This document shows, one piece after another, positions 1 through 9,900 of a stretch of DNA of 64,000 nt (positions are counted from its first letter, which is position 1; every line of letters begins with the position of its first letter). Under the pieces are notes generated by a model. It searched no databases, had not been told where the DNA came from, and saw only the letters and a list, made by a program, of their open reading frames with translations. A program made the translations under genes and the position numbers. Origin of the DNA: Nocardioides litoris (GTDB taxonomy: Bacteria > Actinomycetota > Actinomycetes > Propionibacteriales > Nocardioidaceae); contig NZ_VDMR01000001.1 in NCBI RefSeq assembly GCF_006346315.1, positions 744,001-808,000 on the forward strand, written 5' to 3'.

Positions 1-2077
1 GCCACCACGTCCAGCGTCGCCACCACGGCAGCTCGCGGCGCAGCCGGGACCGGACCGCGCGGACCTCGCCGCGCAGGGCCGCTCGATCGGCCTCGGAGGC
101 GGGGTCGTCGGCCGGGCCGAACGCCGACCGCTCGGCGCGGGCCGCGACGAGCGCCGAGCGGGTGCCCAGGCGCGCGTCGAGCCGGGCTGCCACCAGGTCG
201 GCGGGCTCGTGCCCGGCCGGGCGCAGGCCGGCGAGCCGCAGCGCGTCGACGACCTCGGCCCAGGCGCCGGGCGCCCCGCGGCGCCCGTGCCGCAGCTGCC
301 GGGCGGCGCGCAGCGCGACCAGGGCCAGCAGGGCCAGTCCGAGCAGGGCGCCGACGAGCACGCCGGTCGGCATCGACCCGGAGCCGCCGGCGCGGGGGGG
401 TGCGGCCGCCTCGTCGTCGCCCTCGGGTGCAGCCGTGGCGTCGTCGGTCGGCACCTCCGGCTGCGGCGAACCGGTGTCGGCCGGCTCGGGCAGCTCGTCC
501 TGGGTGGCCTCGACGGCGCCCGACCGCGCGAACGTGTCGTCGTCGGGCGTGGGGGAGAACGGCACCCAGCCGAGGTCGTCGAAGTACACCTCGGCCCAGG
601 CGAAGGCGTCCTGGCCGCGCACCAGCCGCACCCCGTCGTCGGTCGGCTGCCCGGGGCGGAACCCCACCACGACCCGGGTCGGCAGGCCGTTGTAGCGGGC
701 CAGCACCGCGAACGCCGACGCGAACTGCTCGGAGGTGCCGACGCCGCCGCCGGGCGTGTCGGTGCCGCGCAGCAGGAACCGGTCGAGCCGCCACAGGGCC
801 GAGCCCGAGATGGCCGTGGCCGACTGGTCGTACTCGTCGCGCACCAGGGCCTCGATGGCCGAGGCCCGCTGGTAGGGCGTCGCGCCGCGCTCGCCCACCC
901 GCCGCGCGAAGTCGGCGAGGGGCTCGGGCAGCGGGGGCAGCGCGGTCCAGCGCTCGGTGTCGCGGGTCGTCTGGTCGGGCAGCCGTGCTCCGTCGAGCGC
1001 GTCGTCGGGGGGCGCGTCGAAGGCGCCGGCCACCTCGTAGACCGCGCCGGCGGTGTCGTCGGGGGAGAACAGGGTGCCGGTGCGCGGGTCGACCAGGGTG
1101 CCGTCGCGGCCCACCTCGAGGGGCAGGCCGGGGCTGGGCAGCCAGCTGCCGCCGAGCCCGTCGAGCTGCACCTGCACGGTGGCGTCGGAGCGGTAGCGGC
1201 CCGGGTCGAGCCCGGTCGTGCCGTCGCTGCGCAGCGAGCGGTACGTCGTGGCGGAGGTCCACTGGGTGCCGTCGTAGTCCTCGAGCACCACGAGCCGCAG
1301 CGGCACCGCCGGCCCCCGCACCCGCAGCAGCACCTCGTCGGGGTTGTTGGCCCACGCGCCGAGCTGCGTGAGCGGGTTGGCCGCGGCCACCTCGGTCGTC
1401 GGCGGGGTGACGAGCTCGCGCGGCTGGAAGGCGCCCGCGACCGGCAGCGTCGCCGCCGCGGCCACCAGGCCCACGCCCACCACCGCCACCGGGCCGGTGA
1501 CCGACAGGCGGCGCCGGACGGGCTCGCCGTGCTCGTCGAGCAGGACCCAGCCGAGCAGGGCGACCACGAGCAGCAGGACGGCGACCAGGCCGATCGGGTC
1601 GGCCGCGCCCGCGGTGAGCAGGACGCCGGCGAGGTAGAGCACCGCGGCGCCGGCGACCGGCTCGACGCGCAGCCGGCTGTCGACGCGCAGGCCGACCAGC
1701 AGCGAGACCAGCGCGGTGAGCAGCAGCGGGCCGACGAGGAGGTCGGGCGCGGCGGCGTACGGCAGGGGGGCGGTGAGGAGGCGGGGGACGGCGTCGCGCA
1801 CGGTCGCCTCGAGCGACAGGCCGGCCCCGGAGGTGGCCAGGTAGGCGCCCATGACGGCGAGCAGCACGAGCATCGAGGTGGCGAACCAGCGCGACATGCC
1901 CACGCGCAGCGCGCCCCGCAGGGCCAGCAGCGGGACGCCCGCGGCGAGGGCGAAGAGCAGCGAGACGACCCAGCCCTGCCACGCCGAGGCCAGGACGAGG
2001 GCGCCGAGGAGCACCAGGGCGAGCGGCCACACCACGCGGCCGACCCGGGCCAGCAGCGGCGCGCCCGCGGCGCTCAC
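1..2077 (-). CDS. Transglutaminase-fold membrane protein, TgpA/DUF3488 type (C-terminus beyond window edge)
   Basis: About 692 residues are visible and the frame is open to base 1, so the C-terminus is missing. The start is a GTG whose last bases overlap the DUF58 stop (4-base overlap). The N-terminal third is a run of hydrophobic segments, then a large extracytoplasmic part with a transglutaminase-like core (GTSEQFASAF, then DAFAWAEVYFDDLGW and FSPTP), a Pro/Glu/Asp-rich linker, another membrane segment (GVLVGALLGLALLALVALRA) and a cytoplasmic tail. This is the TgpA/DUF3488 layout. The three catalytic positions of the family (Cys, His, Asp) read Ser (codon 731-733), Phe (602-604) and Ser (554-556), so peptide cross-linking or protease activity is unlikely by the usual mechanism. 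Last gene of a MoxR-DUF58-TgpA module attached to the ESX-like locus; a scaffold or binding role in the envelope is inferred. Confidence 0.85.
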   Translation of the reverse strand, partial: MSAAGAPLLARVGRVVWPLALVLLGALVLASAWQGWVVSLLFALAAGVPLLALRGALRVGMSRWFATSMLVLLAVMGAYLATSGAGLSLEATVRDAVPRLLTAPLPYAAAPDLLVGPLLLTALVSLLVGLRVDSRLRVEPVAGAAVLYLAGVLLTAGAADPIGLVAVLLLVVALLGWVLLDEHGEPVRRRLSVTGPVAVVGVGLVAAAATLPVAGAFQPRELVTPPTTEVAAANPLTQLGAWANNPDEVLLRVRGPAVPLRLVVLEDYDGTQWTSATTYRSLRSDGTTGLDPGRYRSDATVQVQLDGLGGSWLPSPGLPLEVGRDGTLVDPRTGTLFSPDDTAGAVYEVAGAFDAPPDDALDGARLPDQTTRDTERWTALPPLPEPLADFARRVGERGATPYQRASAIEALVRDEYDQSATAISGSALWRLDRFLLRGTDTPGGGVGTSEQFASAFAVLARYNGLPTRVVVGFRPGQPTDDGVRLVRGQDAFAWAEVYFDDLGWVPFSPTPDDDTFARSGAVEATQDELPEPADTGSPQPEVPTDDATAAPEGDDEAAAPPRAGGSGSMPTGVLVGALLGLALLALVALRAARQLRHGRRGAPGAWAEVVDALRLAGLRPAGHEPADLVAARLDARLGTRSALVAARAERSAFGPADDPASEADRAALRGEVRAVRSRLRRELPWWRRWTWW

Positions 2078-3246
2078 CGGAGCACCGCCGCGTCCCAGGT
2101 GCCGGCCAGCGAGACCGAGGTGGCGCCGCGCAGCACGAGCAGGCCCGCCTCCTGGCTGGCCCCGACGAGGGGCGCGGGGTCGACCACGGCGACGACCCGG
2201 GTGGACGCCTCGCCGAGGGCCAGCGCCAGCTCCCGCAGGTCGGCGCCGGGGCCGGTGACGGCGACCGCGACGTCGAGGTCGCGGCTGCGCAGCAGCCCGG
2301 GCCGGCCGCTCGCGGCCAGGTCGACCTCCGTGAGCAGCACCTCGAGGTCGTCGTGCTCCTGCATCGGGCGCCGGCTCACCGACGCCGGCACGACGACCTC
2401 GCGCCGGTCGCTCACGGTGTGCACCCGCAGCGGGAGGCCCTCGTCGGTGCAGCTGTGCGCGATGGCCGCCGCGACCTCGACGGCCTCCTCGAACAGGTCG
2501 GCGTCGCCGAGGTAGGCCGAGGCCCGGTCGTCGAGGAGGACGCACACGTGGGCCTGGGACGGCTCGGCGTCCTCGCGCACCATCAGGGTGCCGGTGCGGG
2601 CGCTGGTGGCCCAGTGCAGGCGCCGCAGGTCGTCGCCGACGACGTACTCGTGCAGGCCGACGAGGTCGGTGCCGCCGAGCTCCTGGGCCTCGTCGCCGCC
2701 CGCGCTGGCCCGCCGGTGGCCCGGGAGCATGCCGGCGAGCGGGACGCGTCGGGGCAGCACCCGCACGAGGTCGAGCCGTCCGGACTCCGTCGACCGGGCC
2801 GCCATGCCAGTCAGCCCGACCAGCCGCACCTGGACCGGGCCGACCTCGACCAGGCCGCGCCGCGGGGTCGGCACCGGGTAGGCGACCTCGGACGCCTCCT
2901 CGGCCGCACCCCCCGGGTCGTCGGGCAGCGCGACCGGCACGAGGCGGCCCTGCACCCGGTCGGCCACGTCGAGGCGGACGAGGCCGCGCCGTCGACGTCC
3001 GAGGACGCGGAGCCGGCCCTCGCAGCGGCCCTGGCGCACGACGACCCGGGGGGCCACCTCGCGCTCGACCTCGACCGTCGAGGCCAGCAGGACGGCGGCC
3101 AGCTCGGCCGCGACCAGCGCGACCAGGCAGGCGCCGAGGGCGGCGACGAGGGGGTAGTGCCAGGCCAGGCCGGCCCCGAGCAGCGCGACGCCGAGCACGG
3201 CCACCGCGCGGCCGCGCCCGGTCGTGCTGTGCCACCCCCGGCGCAC
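2074..3246 (-). CDS. DUF58 domain membrane protein
   Basis: 390 residues, GTG start 10 bases after the moxR stop. Two hydrophobic segments at about residues 12-55 are followed by a basic region and the DUF58 signature around residues 185-215 (GTDLVGLHEYVVGDDLRRLHWATSARTG, given here only as landmark positions GTDLVGLHEYV and DLRRLHWATSA), then a von Willebrand A-like C-terminal half with VCVLLDDRAS. DUF58 proteins are routinely encoded between MoxR ATPases and transglutaminase-fold proteins and are thought to act with them in assembling or activating envelope complexes. The tight spacing on both sides says the three are one transcriptional and probably functional unit. The precise biochemical role of DUF58 is not established. 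Confidence 0.88.
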   Translation of the reverse strand: MRRGWHSTTGRGRAVAVLGVALLGAGLAWHYPLVAALGACLVALVAAELAAVLLASTVEVEREVAPRVVVRQGRCEGRLRVLGRRRRGLVRLDVADRVQGRLVPVALPDDPGGAAEEASEVAYPVPTPRRGLVEVGPVQVRLVGLTGMAARSTESGRLDLVRVLPRRVPLAGMLPGHRRASAGGDEAQELGGTDLVGLHEYVVGDDLRRLHWATSARTGTLMVREDAEPSQAHVCVLLDDRASAYLGDADLFEEAVEVAAAIAHSCTDEGLPLRVHTVSDRREVVVPASVSRRPMQEHDDLEVLLTEVDLAASGRPGLLRSRDLDVAVAVTGPGADLRELALALGEASTRVVAVVDPAPLVGASQEAGLLVLRGATSVSLAGTWDAAVLR

Positions 3247-3256
3247 GCGGCCCGCC

Positions 3257-4246
3257 TCAGCCGGCGTCGGGCTGCGGCGGCTGCACGGTCTCGAGCACCT
3301 CGTGCACCACCGTCTCGCTGGTGTGGCCGGCCAGCACCGCGTCGCGGGCCAGCACCGTGCGGTGGGCCAGCACCGGCTCGGCGAGCCGCTGGACGTCGCT
3401 GGGCACCACGTAGTGGCGGCCCCGCGCGGCGGCGTACACCTGCAGGCAGCCGACGAGGGCCTTCAGGCCGCGGGTGCTGACCCCGATGCGCACCCGCGGG
3501 TCTCGGCGGATCGTGGCCCCGACCTCGCGGACGTAGCGCAGGATCGGGTCGGCGACGTGGAGCCGGGTCAGCTGCTCGGCCACCGCGGCCACCTCCTGGG
3601 GCGTCGTCACCGCCGGGACGTCGTCGACGTGGCCGGCGCCGCTGCCCGGGCGCAGCACCTCGATCTCGTGCTCGGCGTCGGGGTAGCCGAGCGAGGTGCG
3701 CAGCAGGAACCGGTCGAGCTGGGCCTCCGGGAGCCGGTAGGTGCCCTCGAGGTCGATCGGGTTCTGGGTGGCGATGACCATGAACGGGCGGGGGACGGGG
3801 TGGCCGACGCCGTCGACGGTGACGGTCTGCTCCTGCATCACCTCGAGCAGCGCCGACTGGGTCTTGGCCGCGGCCCGGTTGATCTCGTCGGCCAGCACGA
3901 CGTGGGTGAACACGGGCCCCTGGCGGAAGCGGACCTGGCCGTCGCGCGGGTCGAAGACCGTGGTGCCGGTGACGTCGGAGGGCAGCAGGTCGGGGGTGAA
4001 CTGGATGCGGCCGACCGACCCGCCCACGGCCCGGGCGACCGCCCGGGCCAGGGTCGTCTTGCCGGTCCCCGGGACGTCTTCCAGCAGGACGTGGCCGCCG
4101 GCGAACAGCGCGACCAGGGTCAGGTCGACCACGGCGCGCTTGCCGTGCACCGCGGTCTCGACGGCGTCGCCGATGCGTTGCTGGAGGCGGCCGAAGGCCG
4201 CGATGTCCTGCTCACCCGGCGCGGCCGGGTTGATGAGGGCGGTCAT
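3257..4246 (-). CDS. MoxR-family AAA+ ATPase
   Basis: 329 residues, the usual MoxR length. ATG is preceded by AGGAAGG at 5 bases. Walker A is DVPGTGKTTLA near residue 57, Walker B is VVLADEINRA near residue 110, and the sensor-1 region reads VIATQNPIDLEGTYRLPEAQ; the MoxR lid domain follows with RDPRVRIGVSTRGLKAL. MoxR proteins are chaperone-like AAA+ ATPases that mature or activate partner protein complexes, commonly with DUF58 or VWA proteins. Here it sits directly upstream of DUF58 and TgpA-like genes and 21 bases downstream of the propeller/Fn3 gene, at the distal end of the ESX-like locus, suggesting that it serves envelope proteins of that system. Confidence 0.93.
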   Translation of the reverse strand: MTALINPAAPGEQDIAAFGRLQQRIGDAVETAVHGKRAVVDLTLVALFAGGHVLLEDVPGTGKTTLARAVARAVGGSVGRIQFTPDLLPSDVTGTTVFDPRDGQVRFRQGPVFTHVVLADEINRAAAKTQSALLEVMQEQTVTVDGVGHPVPRPFMVIATQNPIDLEGTYRLPEAQLDRFLLRTSLGYPDAEHEIEVLRPGSGAGHVDDVPAVTTPQEVAAVAEQLTRLHVADPILRYVREVGATIRRDPRVRIGVSTRGLKALVGCLQVYAAARGRHYVVPSDVQRLAEPVLAHRTVLARDAVLAGHTSETVVHEVLETVQPPQPDAG

Positions 4247-4267
4247 GGGACCTTCCTGTGCTCCCGC

Positions 4268-6874
4268 TCAGGGGATGTCGGGGCAGACGCCGTCGGTCGG
4301 GTAGCACGGGGGCTGCTGCGGGCCCGGGTCCGGCTGCGGGTCCGGCTGGGGGTCCGGCTCCACCGGCGGCGCCTGCGGGGTCTGCTGCGTCTGGAACGTG
4401 AACGTGGCGCTGGTGACCTTGCCACGAGCGTTCTCGGCCGTGAAGACCACGGCGTGGTCACGCGTGCCGTCGTCGGGGGTGTAGATGACCTGGTTGGCGT
4501 AGGCGATGGAGACGGCGGCGGCGTTGCACGCCACCGGCGTCGGGGATCCGCCGTCGAGGACGTAGTGGCAGGTGCCGGGGAAGCGCGCCCAGTCGGCGGG
4601 CGGGCGCAGCCGCAGGTCGATCGAACCGGCACCGTCGTCGCCGGCCTGGTCGGTGCGCGGGGCGCTGCGGTCGACCACGGCCTTGCCGGCCGCGGGCAGC
4701 CGCGCCGGCGGCTGGGCGGGGGCCTTGCCCTTGGTCACCCCGGCCGCGCCCGCGCCGAGCGAGCTGCGTGGCGTGACGGTGGCCGTCCAGTCACCGCCGA
4801 CCGTGCAGGCGGGGTCGACCACCACGTCGCAGGACCAGGAGAGCTGGAGGCTGGACTGGGTGCCCGCGACCTGGGCGGCCCGGGGCCCGTCGGGGGTGGT
4901 GACCGACACGTCGTAGTTGGTGATGGCCTGGCCGTTGGCGGCCGCGCCGCTCCAGGCGACCTCGACGACGAAGACGACCTCGTTGCCGCGCTCGACGTAG
5001 CCGGCGCGGCTGGTGACCTGGGGGGCACCGGGCCGCGCGGTCGAGGTCACCGGCGCCGTGCTGGCCGAGACCGCCTGCCGGTCGCCCAGCACGGCGGTGA
5101 CGGTGAAGCTGGTGGCCTCGCCCGGGGTGACCTCGACGAAGCCCTGGCGGACCCAGCCCTTGAAGGCGGGGTAGGTGCGGCCGGTGCTGGCGCGCACGAC
5201 GAACGCGTCGGCCGGCGGGAGCGCCGAGTGGCGCCAGGTCAGCTGCACCTGGCCCTCGGCCATGGGGGTGGCGACGACGTCGGTCGGCGCCGTCACCGGT
5301 TCGCCCGCGCTGCCGGTGCCGCCGGAGCCGGACCCACCGGAGCCCGATCCGCCGGAGCCCGACCCGCCCGAGCCCGGGGTGCACGAGGTCGTGCCGGACC
5401 CGCCGGTGCCCTTGGCGCCCTTGTCGACGCCCTTCGCGCCCTTGGCCCCCTTGCCCCCCTGGGTGCCCTGGGCACCGGGACCCGCCGAGGACGAGGTGCC
5501 GGGGTCGTCGCAGCGGTCGCCGCCGCCCCCGACGAGGCCCTGGGGGCCGGGAGGCGTGCTGCCGGGGGAGGACGGGGGCGTGGGCGTGGGCCGGTCGTCC
5601 TGCTCGTCGTCGCCGTCGAGGTCGAGCACGTCGTCGAGCAGCTGCTCGACGGGGTTGGGCGGCGGGGTGCCGGCGTCGGTCAGGCCGTTGGCGGGCACCT
5701 CGGCGTCCTCGCGGACGATGGTCGTGGTGGAGCCGTCACCGTGGACCACGAGCCCCCGCGGGGCGCCGGGGGCGTTGACGACCAGGTTGTCGTCGTCGAG
5801 CACCAGCTCGGGGTCGTCGCTGCCCGGCGTCTCGAGGTCGCGACCGGCGCGGCGGCCGTCGCCGTCGAGGCGGACCACGCGGCCCTCGCCGCGGCACGGG
5901 ACGAAGACCTCGCCCCGGAACACCTCGGGCGTGCCGGGCTCGTCGCAGCCGACGGCGCCCATGTCGACCTCGCGGACCCCGCCCGGGGTCAGCAGGACGA
6001 CGTAGCCGTTGTCGGCGGCCACCGGCACGAGGTCGTAGGGCGACCGCTCGGGGGCGAGCAGGTCGCCGCTGACCTTGGGGGCGTCGCTGGTGCGGTCGTC
6101 GCCGGTGCCCACCTGGGCGACCATGCCGAGGTCGGGGCCGAAGACGGTGACGCCGCGGTCGTGGGCGACCAGGACGGACCCGTCGGCGCTGCCCTCGACG
6201 GCGTCCTCCTCGTCGTCGAAGGCGAGCTCGTCGGTGGACCAGTCGAGCCGGTGCAGCGTGCCGTCGTCCTCCACGGCCCAGATGACGCCGTCGCCGTCGA
6301 CGGCGGCGTCGGCGAGGCCGGAGGGGGCGACCCAGATGGTGCCGACGGCCTGCGTCGACTGCGGGTCCATCGCGGCGATCGTCGACTGCTCCCGGTCGAC
6401 CAGGAACACGCCGTCGTCGTTGGTCAGGGTGTCGACCACGCCGCCGGCGCTGACCCGACGCTGGCCCGAGACCAGGATGCTGCTGAGGTCGAAGGCCACC
6501 AGGCGGCCGGTGGTGTGGTCGGTGACGTAGAGCTGGCCGTCGTGCTCGCCGCTGACCTCGATGTCGTCGCCGGGGTTGCCGACGACCTGCTTGACCTCGA
6601 GCGCGCCGGTCGCCGGGTTGACCTGGATGACCTGGCCCTGCTCGTCGTCGGAGAGCCAGGTCAGGCCGTCGACCACGTCGACCGCGGTGTCGCTGATGCC
6701 CTGGCCGAAGAAGACGCCCGCGACGAGCGAGCCGGTGACGGCGAGGACGGAGAGCTCGGCGGCCCCGCGGGAGCGGTTGCGGCCGCTGCGGCGGCGGTCG
6801 CGGGCCGCTGGGGCCCAGGCCCGCAGCCGGGCGCGCCAGCCCTCGGTCGTCGGTCGCGAGCCCTGGCTCGTCAT
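4268..6874 (-). CDS. Membrane-anchored propeller-like and fibronectin type III surface protein
   Basis: 868 residues; ATG preceded by GGGAGGT. A basic N-terminus (residues 1-40, many Arg) is followed by one membrane segment (AELSVLAVTGSLVAGVFFGQ), so the rest is extracytoplasmic. Residues about 60-370 contain repeated beta-strand units of propeller type (LTWLSDDEQGQVIQVN, GQLYVTDHTTGRLVAFD, VFLVDREQSTIAAMD). A Pro/Thr-rich stretch and a Gly-Ser linker of repeated SGSGG units (about 5290-5400) lead to at least two fibronectin-III-like domains (TAPTDVVATPMAEGQVQLTW; GAPQVTSRAGYVERGNEVV), and a Pro-rich tail with CYPTDGVCPD. I infer a surface or periplasm-spanning component or substrate of the ESX-like machine, because it lies between its ATPase and moxR. 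I do not recognise a named family. Confidence 0.8.
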   Translation of the reverse strand: MTSQGSRPTTEGWRARLRAWAPAARDRRRSGRNRSRGAAELSVLAVTGSLVAGVFFGQGISDTAVDVVDGLTWLSDDEQGQVIQVNPATGALEVKQVVGNPGDDIEVSGEHDGQLYVTDHTTGRLVAFDLSSILVSGQRRVSAGGVVDTLTNDDGVFLVDREQSTIAAMDPQSTQAVGTIWVAPSGLADAAVDGDGVIWAVEDDGTLHRLDWSTDELAFDDEEDAVEGSADGSVLVAHDRGVTVFGPDLGMVAQVGTGDDRTSDAPKVSGDLLAPERSPYDLVPVAADNGYVVLLTPGGVREVDMGAVGCDEPGTPEVFRGEVFVPCRGEGRVVRLDGDGRRAGRDLETPGSDDPELVLDDDNLVVNAPGAPRGLVVHGDGSTTTIVREDAEVPANGLTDAGTPPPNPVEQLLDDVLDLDGDDEQDDRPTPTPPSSPGSTPPGPQGLVGGGGDRCDDPGTSSSAGPGAQGTQGGKGAKGAKGVDKGAKGTGGSGTTSCTPGSGGSGSGGSGSGGSGSGGTGSAGEPVTAPTDVVATPMAEGQVQLTWRHSALPPADAFVVRASTGRTYPAFKGWVRQGFVEVTPGEATSFTVTAVLGDRQAVSASTAPVTSTARPGAPQVTSRAGYVERGNEVVFVVEVAWSGAAANGQAITNYDVSVTTPDGPRAAQVAGTQSSLQLSWSCDVVVDPACTVGGDWTATVTPRSSLGAGAAGVTKGKAPAQPPARLPAAGKAVVDRSAPRTDQAGDDGAGSIDLRLRPPADWARFPGTCHYVLDGGSPTPVACNAAAVSIAYANQVIYTPDDGTRDHAVVFTAENARGKVTSATFTFQTQQTPQAPPVEPDPQPDPQPDPGPQQPPCYPTDGVCPDIP

Positions 6875-6931
6875 GACACCTCCCGTGTCGTCACAGCATC
6901 GCTGTCCTCGGTCGTGCGGTGGTCGTCGTGC

Positions 6932-9900
6932 TCACTGGCCGTGGACCAGCTGCGCGACCCACGCGGTGCCGCCGTCGCACCACACCCCGCGTCCGGGACC
7001 GGTGAGCGGCTCGGTGGTCTTGGTCGGTACCGAGGCCCCCAGCGCGTCACCGTCGGCCCACTCCGGCTGGAGGAGGAACCCACGCCGTCCGCGGCGGGCG
7101 GTCTCGACCAGGCCCTCCGGGCCACCCCGGGCCTTCGCCTGCGTGGTCTCGGCCGTGACGACCAGCGCGATGCGGTGGGCGTGGGCGCCGAGATCACCCA
7201 GGAGACGGTCCCGCGCGGCTCGTCGTGCGTCGTCGACTCCGACCCCAGCATCCCAGAGATGGGCGTCGTCGACCATGACCAGCGCCCAACCACCTGCGGA
7301 ACCTTCCGTGCCGGACCCGCTGTCCTGCTCCTCCAGCCACCGGGTGACCGCCGCCGCGGTGGCGGCGTAGTCGGCCTCGCGGACGACCGTCGGCGGCCGG
7401 TCGCTGCGGGCCACCAGGGCCTGCAGGCCGTCGAGCGCACCGGTGCGGCCCGACCGCGCCCGACCGGCCACCAGCACCGGTCCGGCGAGCAGGTCGACCT
7501 CGAGCACCGAGACCGCGTCGGCGTCGACCGCCACCGCCACCCGCGAGCCCCGGGGCGCGGGCAGGGCGGCCTGGTCGAGCCGCGACGGCATCGGCGGCAC
7601 CGGTGCACCCGGCCGGCCGTCGACCCGCGGGCGCAGCCGCTGGTTGACGGTCTCGATGCGCTCGGCCTGCAGCGGGGTGCCGGCGCCGCCGGTGGTCTGC
7701 ACCTGGACGCTCCGCTTGCCGAGCAGGCCGGCGCCGGGCGCGCTGTCGGCGTCGAGCACGTTCGAGGGCACGCCGAGCATGAGGTAGTCGTCGGAGGTCG
7801 TCATCCGCAGCACCAGGCGCCGTCCGAACGTCGCCCCGAGCGCCGTGGGCACGCCGGTGCGACCGGGGGCGGTGGCGACCACGTGGATGCCGACGCGGCG
7901 GCCGTTCTGCAGCACGGTCTGCAGCCTCTCCACGTGCGCCGGGGCCACACCTCCGCCCGACTCCAGGCTCTCGACGAGGGCCGGGAGGTTGTCGACGAGC
8001 ACGTAGACCCGCGGCAGCGGGGCGCCCTGGCGGGCCAGGTCGTCGAGGTCGGCGCAGCCGCGGGAGGCCAGGGCCTGCGCCCGCTCGTCCATCGTGCGCT
8101 TGAGCAGCCGGACGAGCCGCATGACCCGACCGAGGTCGGCCTCGGTCACCACGGCCTCCACCGTCGGCACCCCGGCGATCGCGGCCAGCCCGCCACCGGC
8201 GTAGTCGATGCCGTAGACGTAGGGCGCGGCGGCGTAGGTGCTGGACGTGTCGCCGAGCGAGGCGCTCAGCGCGACCGTGCGCAGCAGCTCGGTCTTGCCC
8301 GACCCGGACGCGCCGTGGACGAGCAGGTGGCCGATCGTGGCCAGGTCGAAGCCGAGCTCGGGCTGGCGCTGGGCCTCGGGCTCGTCGATGCGGCCGAGCA
8401 CGACGTGCCCGCTGCGCCGACCCTCGGCGGCGGCCACGGTCGCCTCCACGTCGAGCAGGAGCTCCGACGGCAGGGCCGGCAGCCACGGCCGCTTGGGGGG
8501 CTCGGCGCCCGAGACCATGAACGCCGTCGTGATCGTCTGCACGCAGCGCTCGAGGTCGGTGCTGGGGTTGAGGCGCTGCTCGGCGCCGCCGGTCGACTCC
8601 GACTCGCCCGTGACCGCGCTGAACGGGTGCACCAGCACCGGCGCCTCGGACCCGGCGACCGGCTCGCGGGCGCCCGTCCAGGCCGACTGCACCAGCTCGG
8701 CGGTGCCGTGGCCCGTGCGCCGGATCCACGCGCGGCCCGGCGTACGACGGGAGATGCGGGCGGCCTCGGGGGTGTCGATGACGTCGCGGGAGTCGTCGGG
8801 GGAGGACACGCGCAGCGAGATGCGCAGGTCGGCGTTGGCCTTGATGTTGCCGGTGACGACGCCCTGGGGGCGTTGGGTCGCCAGCAGCACGTGCATGCCG
8901 AGGGAGCGACCGCGCTGGGCGATGTTGACCATGCCGTCGACGAACTCGGGCACCTCGGCGGTCAGGGCCGCGAACTCGTCGACGCAGATGAGCAGGCTGG
9001 GCGGCGCGACCTCGGGGCGCTCGCGCTCGAGCTGGACGAGGTCCTTGACGCCGTGCTCGCCGAGCAGGTGCTCGCGGTAGGTGATCTCGGCGCCGATCGA
9101 GGTCAGCGCCCGCTGCACGAGCGCCGGGGTGAGGTCGGTGATGTAGCCGACCGTGTGGGGCAGGTCGGCGCACTCGCGGAACGCGGCACCGCCCTTGTAG
9201 TCGACGAGCAGGAAGTTCATCCGGCTCGGCGGGTTGTTGAGCGCGAGCGAGCACAGCAGTGACTGGAGGAGCTCGCTCTTGCCCGACCCGGTGGTGCCGG
9301 CGACGAGGCCGTGCGGGCCGTCCTCGCGCAGGTCGATGGTGGTCACGCCGTCGACGCCCAGGCCGATCTGGGCGCGCAGGCCGCGCGAGGCGAGCCAGCG
9401 GCGGGTGACGGCGTCGACGGCGTCGAGGTCCTCGAAGTCCGAGGACAGCTCGGGCAGGCGGACCATCGAGGGGATCGCGGTGCTCGGCGGCAGGACCGCC
9501 GCCTCGTCGACGTACGCCGTCATCAGGCGGGCCGCGCGCCAGGCCTGGTCGAGCGAGACCTGGTCGGGGTGGTCGAGGTGGGAGACGCCGCCGCGGTCGG
9601 CGCGGCCGACCTCGCCGGTGGCCAGGTCGACGCGCAGCGACGTGGCGGCGGGGACCTCGCTGGCGTTGCGGCCGAGCCAGACCAGGTGCAGGCCCCGTTC
9701 GGCGGCGGACGCGGCGACGGCCTCGACGGTGCGGCGGGCGATGCCGGCGTCCTCGTCGACGAAGCAGACGGTGTGGCCGCGGCCGGTGTCCTCGGTGACG
9801 AGGTGGTCGAGCAGCGCGGTGGCGGCGCGGGCACCGACGGCGACGGGGGGCTCGCCGCCGACCCGGGCCGTGGCGTGGGGCAACCACCGCAGCCAGGCCT

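Noticed and set aside
3224..9262. A 2012-codon open frame on the plus strand
   Set aside because: It is antisense to moxR, the Fn3 protein and the EssC-like ATPase, whose motifs are unambiguous. Its composition is low-complexity Gly/Arg/Val/Asp, an artefact of very high GC with few stop codons.
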